Shown here in pieces: positions 1 through 8,822 of a DNA stretch of 64,000 nt. The notes beneath the pieces are model-generated. The model saw nothing but the letters and a program-made list of their open reading frames with translations. It ran no database searches and had not been told where the DNA came from. The DNA is from Nocardia cyriacigeorgica (GTDB taxonomy: Bacteria > Actinomycetota > Actinomycetes > Mycobacteriales > Mycobacteriaceae), in the NCBI RefSeq assembly GCF_005863245.1, contig NZ_VBUT01000003.1, forward strand, positions 248,001-312,000, given 5' to 3'. Within the stretch, counting starts at the first letter, position 1; each line of letters begins with the position of its first letter. A program made the translations under genes and the position numbers.

Positions 1-27
1 GATCTGATCCAGATCGGAGTCGAATGA
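1..27 (+). CDS. 3' end of an upstream gene, probably a DAK2-domain kinase-like protein
   Basis: Reading frame 1 from the first base encodes eight residues ending in IGVE and then a TGA stop at 25-27. This ending resembles the C-terminus of DAK2-domain (dihydroxyacetone-kinase-like, YloV type) proteins. In mycobacteria such a gene lies directly upstream of recG. The assignment rests on eight residues plus context and is tentative. Confidence 0.4.
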   Translation, partial: DLIQIGVE

Positions 28-67
28 CGATGCGCGGCACGAAGCAGGCGACGGCGGGAACGAGGTC

Positions 68-2344
68 ATGGCAACACTGAGCGATCGGCTCGACCATCTA
101 CTCGGCGTGAAAGCGGCGGCGTCGCTGGCCGACGCGTTCGATATGCACACCGTCGAGGATCTGCTGCGGCATTACCCGCTGCGCTACGCCACCCAGGGGC
201 AGCCGCTCACCGAGGACGAGCCCGAGGACGGCTCGCACATCACTGTCATCGGCCGGGTGACCAAGGCCGAACTCAAACCGATGCGCCAGCGGCGCGGGTC
301 CCTGCTCAAGGTGGTGCTCGATACCGGAACGGGCAAGGGCGTCGACGTCACCTTCTTCAACGGTGACAAGGTGAAATACGTGGTCCGCGAGGGCGTGCGG
401 GCGATGATGTCGGGCACGGTGAACTACTGGCGGCCCGGGCAGTGGAATCTGAGCCATCCCGGTTACCTGATCCTGCCCGAGGGCGCCGACGACGAGACGC
501 CGACCCTCACCACCGTGCGCGGCGGCGGCGACCTGCGTGGCATCGCGCAGAGCGCCAAAGACGCGGGTGGAGTGGACATGTCGTTCTTCGAACGCGAATT
601 CATCCCCGTCTACCCGGCCACGGCCAAGGTGCAGAGCTGGGAGATCCTGGCCTGTGTGCGGCAGGTGCTCGATCAGCTCGACCCGATCGATGATCCACTG
701 CCGCAACATGTTCGGGACGAGCATCAGCTGATGGCGGTCTCCGACGCGTTGCGGCTGATCCACCTGCCCGAGCACAAGCTCGATATCGAACAGGCGAAGC
801 AGCGGCTGCGTTTCGACGAGGCCCTCGCGTTGCAGTTGGTGCTCGCCGAACGCAGGCACGAGGTCTCCGCCCGGACCGCGAAGCCGTGCCCGCCGCGCAC
901 CGACGGCATCGCGGCCGCCTTCGACCAGCGGTTGCCGTTCGAGCTCACCGCCGGGCAGCGGCAGGTGATCGACGAGATCTCCGCCGACCTGTCCCGCGAA
1001 CAGCCGATGCATCGGCTGCTGCAAGGTGAGGTCGGCTCCGGTAAGACCATCGTCGCGCTGCACGCGATGCTGCAGGTGATCGACGCCGCGCAGCAGTGCG
1101 CGCTGCTCGCACCCACCGAAGTGCTGGCCGCGCAACACTATCGGTCGCTGCGCGGGATGCTCGGTGAACTCGGGCAGGCGGGCGAACTCGGCGCCGCCGA
1201 GAACGCCACCCAGGTGACGCTGGTGACCGGGTCCATGTCCGCGGGCGCCAAACGCGCGGCGCTGCTGGCCGCGGTCACCGGTGAGGCAGGCATCGTGATC
1301 GGCACCCACGCCCTGATCCAGGACGCGGTGGAGTTCTTCGATCTGGGGATGGTCGTCGTCGACGAACAGCACCGTTTCGGCGTGGAACAGCGAGACGCGT
1401 TGCGCGCGAAGGCCAAGGCCGGCTCCACACCGCATCTGCTGGTGATGACCGCGACCCCGATTCCACGCACCATCGCCATGACCACCCTCGGCGATCTGGA
1501 GACCTCCACGCTGACCGAGCTGCCGCGCGGCCGCTCACCGATCACCTCGAAAGTGGTACCGCGCCGGGTGCATCCGAACTGGGTCGACCGGGCCTGGGAG
1601 CGGATCACCGAGGAGGTGCGCGAGGGCAGGCAGGCGTATGTGGTGTGCTCGCGCATCGGCGACGACGAGGACGGCAACGGCGGCGGCAAATCGCGCAACG
1701 GCAAGTCCGAGCCCGAAGGCAAAGAGGGGCCGACTACGCAGGCCGTGCTCGACGTCTTCGATCAGCTGCGCACCGGTCCGCTGTCCGAGCTGCGGGTGGG
1801 GTTGCTGCACGGGCGCCTGCCATCGGATGACAAGGACCAGGTGATGCGCGAGTTCAACGAGGGCAGCATCGATGTGCTGGTGTGCACCACCGTGGTCGAG
1901 GTCGGTGTGGACGTGCCGAATGCCACGGTGATGGTGATCGTCGATGCCGACCGGTTCGGCGTCAGCCAGCTGCATCAGTTGCGCGGGCGGATCGGCCGCG
2001 GCAAGCATCCGGGTTTGTGTCTGCTGGTCACCGACGCCGCCCCGGGCGGTCCGGCGATGACCCGGCTGGAGGCGGTCGCCGCGACCACCGACGGGTTCGA
2101 GCTGGCAGTCCTCGATCTGCGCCAACGCCGCGAAGGCGATGTGCTCGGCTCGGCGCAGTCGGGTACGGCACGATCGCTGCGACTGCTGTCGCTGCTCGAC
2201 GACCTCGAAGTGATCACCGCGGCACAGCAACTCGCGCGTGAACTGGTCGAGCAGGACCCGGGCCTGACCCACCACCCGGGTCTGGCGGCGATGATGCACG
2301 CCGCCGTCGACTCCGAACGCCTGGAGTACCTGGCCAAGTCCTGA
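68..2344 (+). CDS. recG: ATP-dependent DNA helicase RecG
   Basis: Superfamily 2 helicase that remodels stalled replication forks and branch-migrates Holliday junctions. The 758-residue product has an N-terminal wedge/OB region (about residues 30-160), Walker A GEVGSGKT near residue 320, the DEQH box (VVDEQHRFG) near residue 432, and the motif VI segment QLRGRIGRG near residue 637. The ATG at 68 follows the preceding stop by 40 bases. A hydrophilic Gly/Asn/Lys/Glu-rich stretch near residues 535-557 (DDEDGNGGGKSRNGKSEP) looks like a lineage-specific loop insertion. The gene is followed convergently by prpR only 6 bases away. Family assignment is secure. Confidence 0.96.
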   Translation: MATLSDRLDHLLGVKAAASLADAFDMHTVEDLLRHYPLRYATQGQPLTEDEPEDGSHITVIGRVTKAELKPMRQRRGSLLKVVLDTGTGKGVDVTFFNGDKVKYVVREGVRAMMSGTVNYWRPGQWNLSHPGYLILPEGADDETPTLTTVRGGGDLRGIAQSAKDAGGVDMSFFEREFIPVYPATAKVQSWEILACVRQVLDQLDPIDDPLPQHVRDEHQLMAVSDALRLIHLPEHKLDIEQAKQRLRFDEALALQLVLAERRHEVSARTAKPCPPRTDGIAAAFDQRLPFELTAGQRQVIDEISADLSREQPMHRLLQGEVGSGKTIVALHAMLQVIDAAQQCALLAPTEVLAAQHYRSLRGMLGELGQAGELGAAENATQVTLVTGSMSAGAKRAALLAAVTGEAGIVIGTHALIQDAVEFFDLGMVVVDEQHRFGVEQRDALRAKAKAGSTPHLLVMTATPIPRTIAMTTLGDLETSTLTELPRGRSPITSKVVPRRVHPNWVDRAWERITEEVREGRQAYVVCSRIGDDEDGNGGGKSRNGKSEPEGKEGPTTQAVLDVFDQLRTGPLSELRVGLLHGRLPSDDKDQVMREFNEGSIDVLVCTTVVEVGVDVPNATVMVIVDADRFGVSQLHQLRGRIGRGKHPGLCLLVTDAAPGGPAMTRLEAVAATTDGFELAVLDLRQRREGDVLGSAQSGTARSLRLLSLLDDLEVITAAQQLARELVEQDPGLTHHPGLAAMMHAAVDSERLEYLAKS

Positions 2345-2350
2345 TCGCGG

Positions 2351-3772
2351 TCAGGCCCGCACCCGCGGGTACGGCAGATCGGCCGACACCTCCTCGGTGA
2401 CCGCCAGCGGGCTGCCGATCTGCGGGAACGCCCGTTGTGGGCAGGCGGGCCGGTCGCAGACCTTGCAGCCGGCGCCGATCGGCACGGCGTTGGCCGGATC
2501 GTCGAGTTGGATGCCTTTGGAATACACCAGCCGGTCGGCGTATTCGATATCGCAGCCGAGGCCTATGGCGAAGTTCTTGGCCATGGTGCCGAATCCCTGC
2601 GGCGCCATCATCGCGGTGCGCGCGATCCAGAAGTAGCGCCGCCCGTCGGGCATTTCGGAGACCTGGGTGAGGATGCGGCCGGGATGGGCGAACGCCTCGT
2701 GCACCACCCACAGCGGACAGCTTCCGCCGACCCGGGAGAAGTGGAAGGCGGTGGCGGACTGGCGTTTCGAGATATTGCCCGCCCGGTCGGTGCGCACGAA
2801 GAAGAACGGTACGCCGCGCTGACCCTGGCGTTGCAGGGTGCTCAGCCGATGGCAGATGGTTTCGAAGCCGACCTCGAAACGCAGGCCGAGCAGGTCGATG
2901 TCGTAGCGCAGCTCCTCCGCCGACCGCAGGAACCGACCGTACGGCAGGACCAGCGCACCGGCGAAGTAGTTGGCCAGCCCGATCCGTGCCAGCGTGCGCG
3001 ATTCACCGACCAGCGACGGCGCCTCGCCGAGCACCGCGTCGAGTTCCTGTCCGTAGAGCAGGAAGGCCAGGGTGGTCGCGATCTGGAACGCACGCTGCCC
3101 CGGCCGCAACCGGCGGGCCAAGGTGAGAGTGCGGCTGTCGGGGTCGTAGCGGCGCTTCGGGACCGAGGAATCGGCGCCGTCGCCGCGCACCAGCACCGTC
3201 ACACCAGCCCGCTCTTCGGCCACCCTGGCCAGTTGCCGGTCCAGCGACCCGATCGACAGCCCGCATTCGTCGAACAGTCGTTCCGCGGCCAGATCCAGGC
3301 GGCCGATGTGGTTGTGATGGTCGTAGAAGAAGTCGCGCACATCCTCGTAGGGCGCGGGCATGCCGGCCGCGCCCGCCGGCGCCGCGACCCGCGCCGAGAA
3401 CAGATCGAGCTGGTCGGTGGCGGTGCGCAACCGCCGGTGCATGGCCACCACCAGGCGCGCGATCTCCGGCTGCCGGGTGGCCAGCTCCTCGATCTCGGTC
3501 AGCGGCGCGCTCTCGCCGCCCGCCGCGTCGACGAGGACCTCGTGCAGATCCGACACCAGCCTGGCATCGGAATCGGCGGCGAAGAACTGCACATCGAGGT
3601 CGAAGGTGGAGTTCAGCTTGAGCAGGACCGGGATGGTGAGCGGGCGTTGGTCGCGCTCGAGCTGATTGAGATAGGAGGGCGAGAGGTCGAGCGCTTTCGC
3701 GAGCGCGGCCTGGGTCATGCGCCGCTCTTCGCGCAACCGTCGCAGCCGGGCCCCGGCGTACATCTTCCGCAC
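2351..3772 (-). CDS. prpR: Methylcitrate-cycle transcriptional regulator PrpR (ScfR/RamB family)
   Basis: Short-chain-fatty-acyl-responsive regulator expected to activate the divergent prpDBC genes. The 473-residue product begins with a Cro/C1-type helix-turn-helix (residues 10-65, containing [20 protein letters not shown]), has an IrrE-like middle region and ends in the ScfR-type C-terminal domain. Three C-terminal cysteines, about residues 436, 439 and 444 ([10 protein letters not shown]), match the Cys set that binds an iron-sulfur cluster in mycobacterial PrpR. The GTG at 3772 was chosen because VRKMYAG aligns with the MAKTYVG start of that family; the ATG at 3763 is the alternative. Paralogous RamB is less likely given the divergent prpD. 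Confidence 0.85.
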   Translation of the reverse strand: MRKMYAGARLRRLREERRMTQAALAKALDLSPSYLNQLERDQRPLTIPVLLKLNSTFDLDVQFFAADSDARLVSDLHEVLVDAAGGESAPLTEIEELATRQPEIARLVVAMHRRLRTATDQLDLFSARVAAPAGAAGMPAPYEDVRDFFYDHHNHIGRLDLAAERLFDECGLSIGSLDRQLARVAEERAGVTVLVRGDGADSSVPKRRYDPDSRTLTLARRLRPGQRAFQIATTLAFLLYGQELDAVLGEAPSLVGESRTLARIGLANYFAGALVLPYGRFLRSAEELRYDIDLLGLRFEVGFETICHRLSTLQRQGQRGVPFFFVRTDRAGNISKRQSATAFHFSRVGGSCPLWVVHEAFAHPGRILTQVSEMPDGRRYFWIARTAMMAPQGFGTMAKNFAIGLGCDIEYADRLVYSKGIQLDDPANAVPIGAGCKVCDRPACPQRAFPQIGSPLAVTEEVSADLPYPRVRA

Positions 3773-3794
3773 GGCGAGCGATCGTACCCCCGGT

Positions 3795-3862
3795 TCTTCG
3801 CAAACATCGCAAAAACGCCGGTTGTTACCCACAAAAATCCACGCGTGCAAGATGTTTTGCGC
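3795..3862. promoter_or_regulatory. Candidate PrpR operators between prpR and prpD
   Basis: Read on the minus strand, two TTTGCGA-like units lie 9 bp apart (CGCAAA at 3799-3804 and 3808-3813 on the plus strand). A further TTTTGCGC element lies at 3855-3862, beside GTGCAAGA at 3845-3852. RamB/PrpR-family regulators are known to bind TTTGCAAA-like motifs, so these repeats are plausible operators. Their use is inferred from sequence and position only. Confidence 0.5.
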
Positions 3863-3923
3863 TAGGCGTGCGCTGCGTAGCGTGCGAAGTATCGGTAGAG
3901 AACACCCACAGTGCGGAGGACGC

Positions 3924-5447
3924 ATGAAGACCCACATCGTACGTGCCCGCGGAGCCGCGGAAGACTTCCCGCGGGCCGAGCATCTGGCCACCAAGATCGC
4001 CGAGGTCGCCACCGATCCGGTCGAGGTGACCGACGCGGTGCGGGAGATGATCGTCAACCGGATCATCGACAATGCCGCGGTGGCGGCGGCGTCACTGGTG
4101 CGCAGGCCGGTGGCCGCGGCCCGGGCGCAGGCCCTGGCGGCGGGCTGTCTGCCGCGGGCCGGACGTGCGGGAGCCACGGTGTTCGGGCTGCCGACGGAGC
4201 GAGTGGTATCGCCGGAGTGGGCGGCGTGGGCCAATGGCGTCGCGGTGCGCGAACTCGATTTCCACGACACCTTTCTGGCCGCCGAGTACTCCCATCCGGG
4301 CGACAACATTCCGCCGATTCTGGCCGTGGCCCAGCACACCGGCCGCAGCGGCGCCGAGCTGATCCGCGGGCTGGCTACCGGATACGAGATCCAGATGGAT
4401 CTGGTGCGCGGTATCTGCCTGCACGAGCACAAGATCGACCATGTCGCCCATCTGGGACCGTCCGTCGCCGCCGGTCTCGGCACCCTGCTCGGCCTGGACG
4501 GCGAGACGATCTACCAGGCCATCGGCCAGGCGTTGCACACCACGACCGCCACCCGGCAATCCCGCAAGGGCGAGATCTCGAGTTGGAAGGCGTACGCGCC
4601 GGCCTTCGCCGGGAAGATGGGTATCGAAGCGGTCGATCGCGCGATGCGCGGGGAGGGTGCGCCGTCGCCGATCTGGGAGGGCGCCGACGGCGTGATCGCC
4701 TGGCTGCTCGGCGGGCCCGATGCCGAGTACGAGGTCCCGCTGCCCGGTCCCGGCGAGCCGAAACTCGCCATCCTGGACAGCTACACCAAGGAGCATTCGG
4801 CCGAGTACCAGAGCCAGGCGCCGATCGATCTTGCTCGCCGGATGCGTTCACGGATCGGCGATCTCGATCAAATCGCTTCGATCGTGCTGCACACCAGCCA
4901 CCACACCCATGTCGTGATCGGCACCGGATCCGGCGATCCGCAGAAGTTCGATCCGCACGCCAGCCGGGAAACCCTCGACCACTCGGTGCCCTATATCTTC
5001 GCGGTCGCCTTGCAGGACGGCAGCTGGCATCACGAGCGCTCGTACGCGCCCGAACGGGCACAGCGGCCCGACACCATCGCGCTGTGGCGCAAGATCTCCA
5101 CGGTCGAGGATCCGGAATGGACCCGGCGCTACCACTCCAGCGATCCTGGCGAGAAGGCCTTCGGCGCCAGGGCCGTGGTGACGTTGAAGAGTGGCGAGAC
5201 CATCACCGATGAACTGGCCGTCGCCGACGCCCACCCGCTGGGGGCGCGGCCGTTCGCCCGTGAGCAGTACATCGAGAAGTTCACGATCCTGACCGAGGGC
5301 GTGCTGGATGACGCCGAACAGCGCCGCTTCCTCGACGTCGCGCAACGGGCACCCGAACTGGCCGCCGGCGAACTCGACCAGCTCACCTTCACCGTGTCCG
5401 AACAGGTGCTCGCCGCCGCACCCGCGATCCCCGAGGGCGTGTTCTGA
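3924..5447 (+). CDS. prpD: 2-methylcitrate dehydratase PrpD
   Basis: MmgE/PrpD-family dehydratase that converts 2-methylcitrate toward 2-methyl-cis-aconitate in propionyl-CoA breakdown. The 507-residue length matches the family. Typical stretches include the conserved [18 protein letters not shown] region (about residues 215-232) and [17 protein letters not shown] near residues 325-341. The ATG at 3924 has a GGAGGA ribosome site 4 bases upstream. Its stop overlaps the prpB start as TGATG, so it is the first gene of prpD-prpB-prpC. Regulation is probably by the divergent PrpR. Confidence 0.94.
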   Translation: MKTHIVRARGAAEDFPRAEHLATKIAEVATDPVEVTDAVREMIVNRIIDNAAVAAASLVRRPVAAARAQALAAGCLPRAGRAGATVFGLPTERVVSPEWAAWANGVAVRELDFHDTFLAAEYSHPGDNIPPILAVAQHTGRSGAELIRGLATGYEIQMDLVRGICLHEHKIDHVAHLGPSVAAGLGTLLGLDGETIYQAIGQALHTTTATRQSRKGEISSWKAYAPAFAGKMGIEAVDRAMRGEGAPSPIWEGADGVIAWLLGGPDAEYEVPLPGPGEPKLAILDSYTKEHSAEYQSQAPIDLARRMRSRIGDLDQIASIVLHTSHHTHVVIGTGSGDPQKFDPHASRETLDHSVPYIFAVALQDGSWHHERSYAPERAQRPDTIALWRKISTVEDPEWTRRYHSSDPGEKAFGARAVVTLKSGETITDELAVADAHPLGARPFAREQYIEKFTILTEGVLDDAEQRRFLDVAQRAPELAAGELDQLTFTVSEQVLAAAPAIPEGVF

Positions 5448-6355
5448 TGACGGGCCTGCTCGCGGCCGCCACCGGTGCGGCCGAGAAGCGGATCGCGTTG
5501 CGGGACGGGCTGGCCTCTGACCGGATTCTGCGGCTGCCTGGCGCGTTCAACCCGCTGGTGGCGAAGCTGATCCAGGAATTGGGGTTCGAGGGTGTCTATG
5601 TGTCGGGTGCGGTGGTTTCGGCCGAGCTGGGGCTGCCCGATATCGGGTTGACCACGCTGACGGAGGTGGCCGAGCGTGGCTGCCAGATCGCGCGCGTGAC
5701 CGATCTGCCGGTGTTGATCGATGCCGACACCGGATTCGGTGAACCGATGAATGCCGCGCGCACCGTCACGCTGCTCGAAGACGCCGGGCTGGCGGCCTGC
5801 CATATCGAAGACCAGGTGAACCCGAAGCGTTGCGGGCATCTCGACGGCAAGGCTGTGGTCGACCGCGACGCGATGGTGCGCAGGCTGCGGGCCGCGGTCT
5901 CGGCGCGCCGGGATCCGAACTTCGTCATCTGCGCTCGCACCGACGCCAGGGCTGTCGAGGGGCTGGACGCGGCCATCGACCGGGCCAAAGCCTATGCCGA
6001 CGCGGGCGCGGACCTGATCTTCACCGAGGCGCTGGCCGGCGAGAGCGAGTTCGCGAAATTCCGTGCGGCGGTGGATGTGCCGCTGCTGGCCAATATGACC
6101 GAATTCGGCAAATCGCAGCTGATCTCGGCGGGAACACTCGAGGCGATCGGCTTCGACGCCGTGATCTATCCGGTGACAACTCTGCGGCTGGCGATGTTCG
6201 CTGTCGAACACGGCCTGCGTGAAATTGACTCCGCCGGAACGCAAACCGGTCTGCTCGATGTCATGCAGCACCGATCGCGGCTATACGAACTGCTGGAGTA
6301 CCAGCGCTACAACGACTTCGATTCCGGAATCTTCAATTTCACCGTGAGTGAGTGA
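5447..6355 (+). CDS. prpB: 2-methylisocitrate lyase PrpB
   Basis: Isocitrate-lyase/PEP-mutase superfamily enzyme that splits 2-methylisocitrate into pyruvate and succinate, the last step of the methylcitrate cycle. The active-site signature KRCGH is at residues 127-131, with the catalytic cysteine at 129, and DADTGFG near residue 88 supplies metal-binding acids. The 302-residue length is normal. The start overlaps the prpD stop by one base. Mycobacterium tuberculosis lacks a dedicated prpB and uses isocitrate lyase; here the gene is present, as in other Nocardiaceae. Confidence 0.94.
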   Translation: MTGLLAAATGAAEKRIALRDGLASDRILRLPGAFNPLVAKLIQELGFEGVYVSGAVVSAELGLPDIGLTTLTEVAERGCQIARVTDLPVLIDADTGFGEPMNAARTVTLLEDAGLAACHIEDQVNPKRCGHLDGKAVVDRDAMVRRLRAAVSARRDPNFVICARTDARAVEGLDAAIDRAKAYADAGADLIFTEALAGESEFAKFRAAVDVPLLANMTEFGKSQLISAGTLEAIGFDAVIYPVTTLRLAMFAVEHGLREIDSAGTQTGLLDVMQHRSRLYELLEYQRYNDFDSGIFNFTVSE

Positions 6356-6360
6356 TCGAT

Positions 6361-7482
6361 ATGACCGAGATCAAGAAGGGCCTCGCCGGTGTGGTGGTGG
6401 ATACCACCAGCATTTCGAAAGTGGTGCCCGAGACCAATTCGCTGACTTACCGCGGGTACGCCGTGCAGGATCTGGCGCGGCACTGCTGCTTCGAAGAGGT
6501 CGCCTATTTGCTGTGGTACGGCGAGCTGCCGAATGCCGGACAGCTGGAACTGTTGTGTCAGCGTGGACGGGCGCAGCGGCGCGCCGACCGGTCGCTGCTG
6601 TCGCTGGTGCAGAAGATGCCCGACAGCTGCCATCCGATGGATGTGGTGCGCACCGTGGTCAGCTATCTCGGGGCCGAGGATCCGGCCGACGACCTATCCG
6701 GAGCTCCCGATGCCAAGGTTTTGCTCGCGAAGGCGCTGCGGCTGACGGCGGTGCTACCCACCGTCGTCGCCGCCGACATGCGGCGCAGGCGCGGACTGGA
6801 ACCCGTTGCGCCGCACTCACATCTGGGGTTCGCGGAGAACTTCCTGCACATGTGCTTCGGGACCGTGCCCGACCAGCGGATCGTGAAAGCCTTCGAAACC
6901 TCGCTCATCCTCTACGCCGAGCACAGCTTCAACGCCTCGACCTTCGCCGCGCGCGTGGTGACCTCCACCCGGTCCGATATCTACAGCGCGGTGACCGCCG
7001 CGATCGGTGCTCTGAAGGGCCCACTGCACGGCGGCGCCAACGAGGCCGTCATGCACGACATGCTCGCCATCGGCGCCCCCGAACGCGCCGCGTCCTGGTT
7101 GCGCACCAAGCTGGCGAACAAAGAGAAGGTGATGGGTTTCGGCCACCGCGTCTACAAGAACGGCGACTCCCGCGTCCCCACCATGAAAGCCGCCCTCGAC
7201 GAGGTGAGCGCAGCAACCGGCGACCACCGCTGGCTGCGCATCTACACCGAACTCGAAAACGCCATGGCCGAAGCCACCGGCATCAAACCCAACCTGGATT
7301 TCCCCGCCGGCCCCACCTACCACCTGATGGGCTTCGACATAGCGATGTTCACCCCCATCTTCGTCCTGAGCCGCATCACCGGCTGGACCGCCCACATCGT
7401 CGAACAGGCGCAGTCGAACGCCTTGATTCGCCCGCTGTCGGAGTATGTGGGCGTCGACCAGCGTCAACTAGTCGTCGCGTGA
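6361..7482 (+). CDS. prpC: 2-methylcitrate synthase PrpC
   Basis: Citrate-synthase-family enzyme condensing propionyl-CoA with oxaloacetate. The 373-residue product has the catalytic histidine regions LHGGANEAV near residue 223 and GFGHRVYKNGD near residue 262, both diagnostic of the type II citrate synthase fold. The ATG at 6361 was preferred over the in-frame GTG at 6352, which overlaps the prpB stop. Synteny with prpD and prpB favours methylcitrate synthase over housekeeping citrate synthase. It needs oxaloacetate, which the nearby pyruvate carboxylase can supply. Confidence 0.92.
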   Translation: MTEIKKGLAGVVVDTTSISKVVPETNSLTYRGYAVQDLARHCCFEEVAYLLWYGELPNAGQLELLCQRGRAQRRADRSLLSLVQKMPDSCHPMDVVRTVVSYLGAEDPADDLSGAPDAKVLLAKALRLTAVLPTVVAADMRRRRGLEPVAPHSHLGFAENFLHMCFGTVPDQRIVKAFETSLILYAEHSFNASTFAARVVTSTRSDIYSAVTAAIGALKGPLHGGANEAVMHDMLAIGAPERAASWLRTKLANKEKVMGFGHRVYKNGDSRVPTMKAALDEVSAATGDHRWLRIYTELENAMAEATGIKPNLDFPAGPTYHLMGFDIAMFTPIFVLSRITGWTAHIVEQAQSNALIRPLSEYVGVDQRQLVVA

Positions 7483-7494
7483 GGCGTGCTTTCG

Positions 7495-8424
7495 CTAGCG
7501 ATCCGCGAACAGCTCATCGGAGCTGTTCGCGGTCTTCGCGCGTTCTGTCCAGGCCTTGAGCTGGTCCAGATCTGTGCTGGCGGCGACACGGGCCCGAACG
7601 TCGGCGGGAATCGTGCCCCACCGAACTTCGAGGATCGTCAGCAGGGCATCGACTCGCGCCGCGACCGCCTCCGCGTGCGCTTCGGCCCGGCCTTCGGCCC
7701 GGCCTTCGGCCCGGCCTTCGGCCCGGCCTTCGGCCACGTACTTGCGGGCGAAGTCGCTCTGGTATTCGTACTTGGCGGCTACGGTCTTCATGTATTCCTC
7801 CAGACGGTGCCTGGCTGCCGGCGAAAGCAACGCGAGTACCAGGTCATAGTACATTTTGCCGACGTCGTCGGCAGCTTTGTCCAGGCCTGCGGCCAGGGAT
7901 TCGAATACCGCGGCGGAGTTGGGGCCGTCCGCATGGGCGATGGCCGACAGTACCGCGCGTTCAGGCGCGGCTTTGGCGAACTCTGGATCAGTGACGGCTG
8001 GTATGACCTCGGGACCAAGAACCAGGGGTCGCAGGATCATGCCGGGATGCCCGAGATCTATGGGACGCCCGGACCAAGCCGCAACTCCACGGTCTGGACA
8101 GAACACCATCAAGTACGTGGGGCAGCGAAGACGGGCGCGCAGGGTGGCGAGGTACACCGGCCAGCTCCACTGGCGGCTGCGGTCCTTTCGTAGTTGGACC
8201 TCGACGATGATCCCGAGCACAGGGTCGCCTGCGGCGTCGGCGAATACCAGCGCCGTATCGCCGCGGAACTCGGCCGGCGAAACGTCGGTGAAGTCGCACG
8301 AGGAAGCGCGAGCGTGCCGGTAGTCGGGTAGGTCGATGTCGAAGACGTCGGCGAGTAGTCCGGCGGCCAGCTCCGGATCCGTGCGAAACATATCGACGAA
8401 GACCTCGTGCACCTGTGACGGCAT
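7495..8424 (-). CDS. PD-(D/E)XK-like protein with tandem AEGR repeats
   Basis: A 309-residue protein resembling the Rpn/transposase-like PD-(D/E)XK proteins common in actinomycetes. The N-terminal half carries a plausible nuclease core: an acidic residue in DTALVF, then GIIVEVQLRKDR, where the E-x-Q could be the catalytic signature. Near the C-terminus the unit AEGR is repeated four to five times, followed by an Ala/Glu helix. I do not know its function. The ATG at 8424 has no clear ribosome site, so the start is uncertain. It is convergent with prpC. The corresponding position in M. tuberculosis holds an unrelated membrane protein gene. Confidence 0.6.
   Translation of the reverse strand: MPSQVHEVFVDMFRTDPELAAGLLADVFDIDLPDYRHARASSCDFTDVSPAEFRGDTALVFADAAGDPVLGIIVEVQLRKDRSRQWSWPVYLATLRARLRCPTYLMVFCPDRGVAAWSGRPIDLGHPGMILRPLVLGPEVIPAVTDPEFAKAAPERAVLSAIAHADGPNSAAVFESLAAGLDKAADDVGKMYYDLVLALLSPAARHRLEEYMKTVAAKYEYQSDFARKYVAEGRAEGRAEGRAEGRAEAHAEAVAARVDALLTILEVRWGTIPADVRARVAASTDLDQLKAWTERAKTANSSDELFADR
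7503..7532. terminator. Perfect hairpin between convergent prpC and the nuclease-like gene
   Basis: Arms CCGCGAACAGCTC and GAGCTGTTCGCGG (13 bp, perfect) flank a 4-base loop. The hairpin starts 20 bases after the prpC stop and lies inside the last codons of the opposing gene, so it could end transcription from both sides. There is no T-tract. Confidence 0.55.
7681..7736. repeat. 12-bp tandem repeat encoding AEGR units
   Basis: The unit TTCGGCCCGGCC is repeated about four and a half times and translates on the minus strand as repeated Ala-Glu-Gly-Arg. Exact in-frame repeats of this kind can change copy number by slippage. Confidence 0.9.
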
Positions 8425-8822
8425 GGCGGCGAAGCTACGGCAGGGCACTGACAGTTTCGCAACTTGTCGGCGTGTCGTACGGCGCGTCGAAAATTGTTGG
8501 TGGCGAAGGGAACCAAAGCCGTCGTCGGCCCGTCCAACCTGGCGAAACGATGAAACAGATGTGTGAGGAGGGGCAGGCGCATGGAGCGGAATCATGGATG
8601 CCGGGCGGTGTGGCGCGGGGTTGTGGCGCCCGATTCTCGGGAGCGACCGGTGTTGCGGGCCGGGCGTAGATGCCAGGGGTGCGTGGTCAAGCGCGGCCGA
8701 CGGCGGGAAACGGGGGCGACAGGAGAGACGGAGGGCTGAGGGACGTGCCACAGGATGTGGCCGACCGGAGGCTGGGTCACGCTGTTGGGGCGTGGCCCAG
8801 CTTGTTCACTCGGTTTGGCCGA
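8425..8822. other. Non-coding stretch between two minus-strand genes
   Basis: No convincing gene. The one recognisable element is the metE-proximal hairpin at 8771-8801. A GGAGG-preceded ATG at 8581 opens a 56-codon frame of Arg/Gly-rich composition with no family resemblance; I do not call it. Confidence 0.5.
8771..8801 (-). terminator. Probable metE terminator hairpin
   Basis: Arms GCTGGGTCACGC and GCGTGGCCCAGC pair over 12 positions with one wobble and lie 22 bases beyond the metE stop. There is no U-run, as is usual for actinobacterial terminators. Confidence 0.5.

Noticed and set aside
98..1435. 445-codon open frame opposite recG
   Set aside because: High-GC shadow frame antisense to a clear RecG; it has Gln/His/Arg-rich composition and no family motif.
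7495..8424. Nuclease-like gene as an insertion sequence transposase
   Set aside because: No terminal inverted repeats or target duplication were seen around it.
8581..8751. 56-codon frame with a GAGGAGG upstream in the metE-nuclease gap
   Set aside because: Arg/Gly-rich with no hydrophobic or family pattern, and no context linking it to a neighbour. I judged the ribosome-site match a coincidence.
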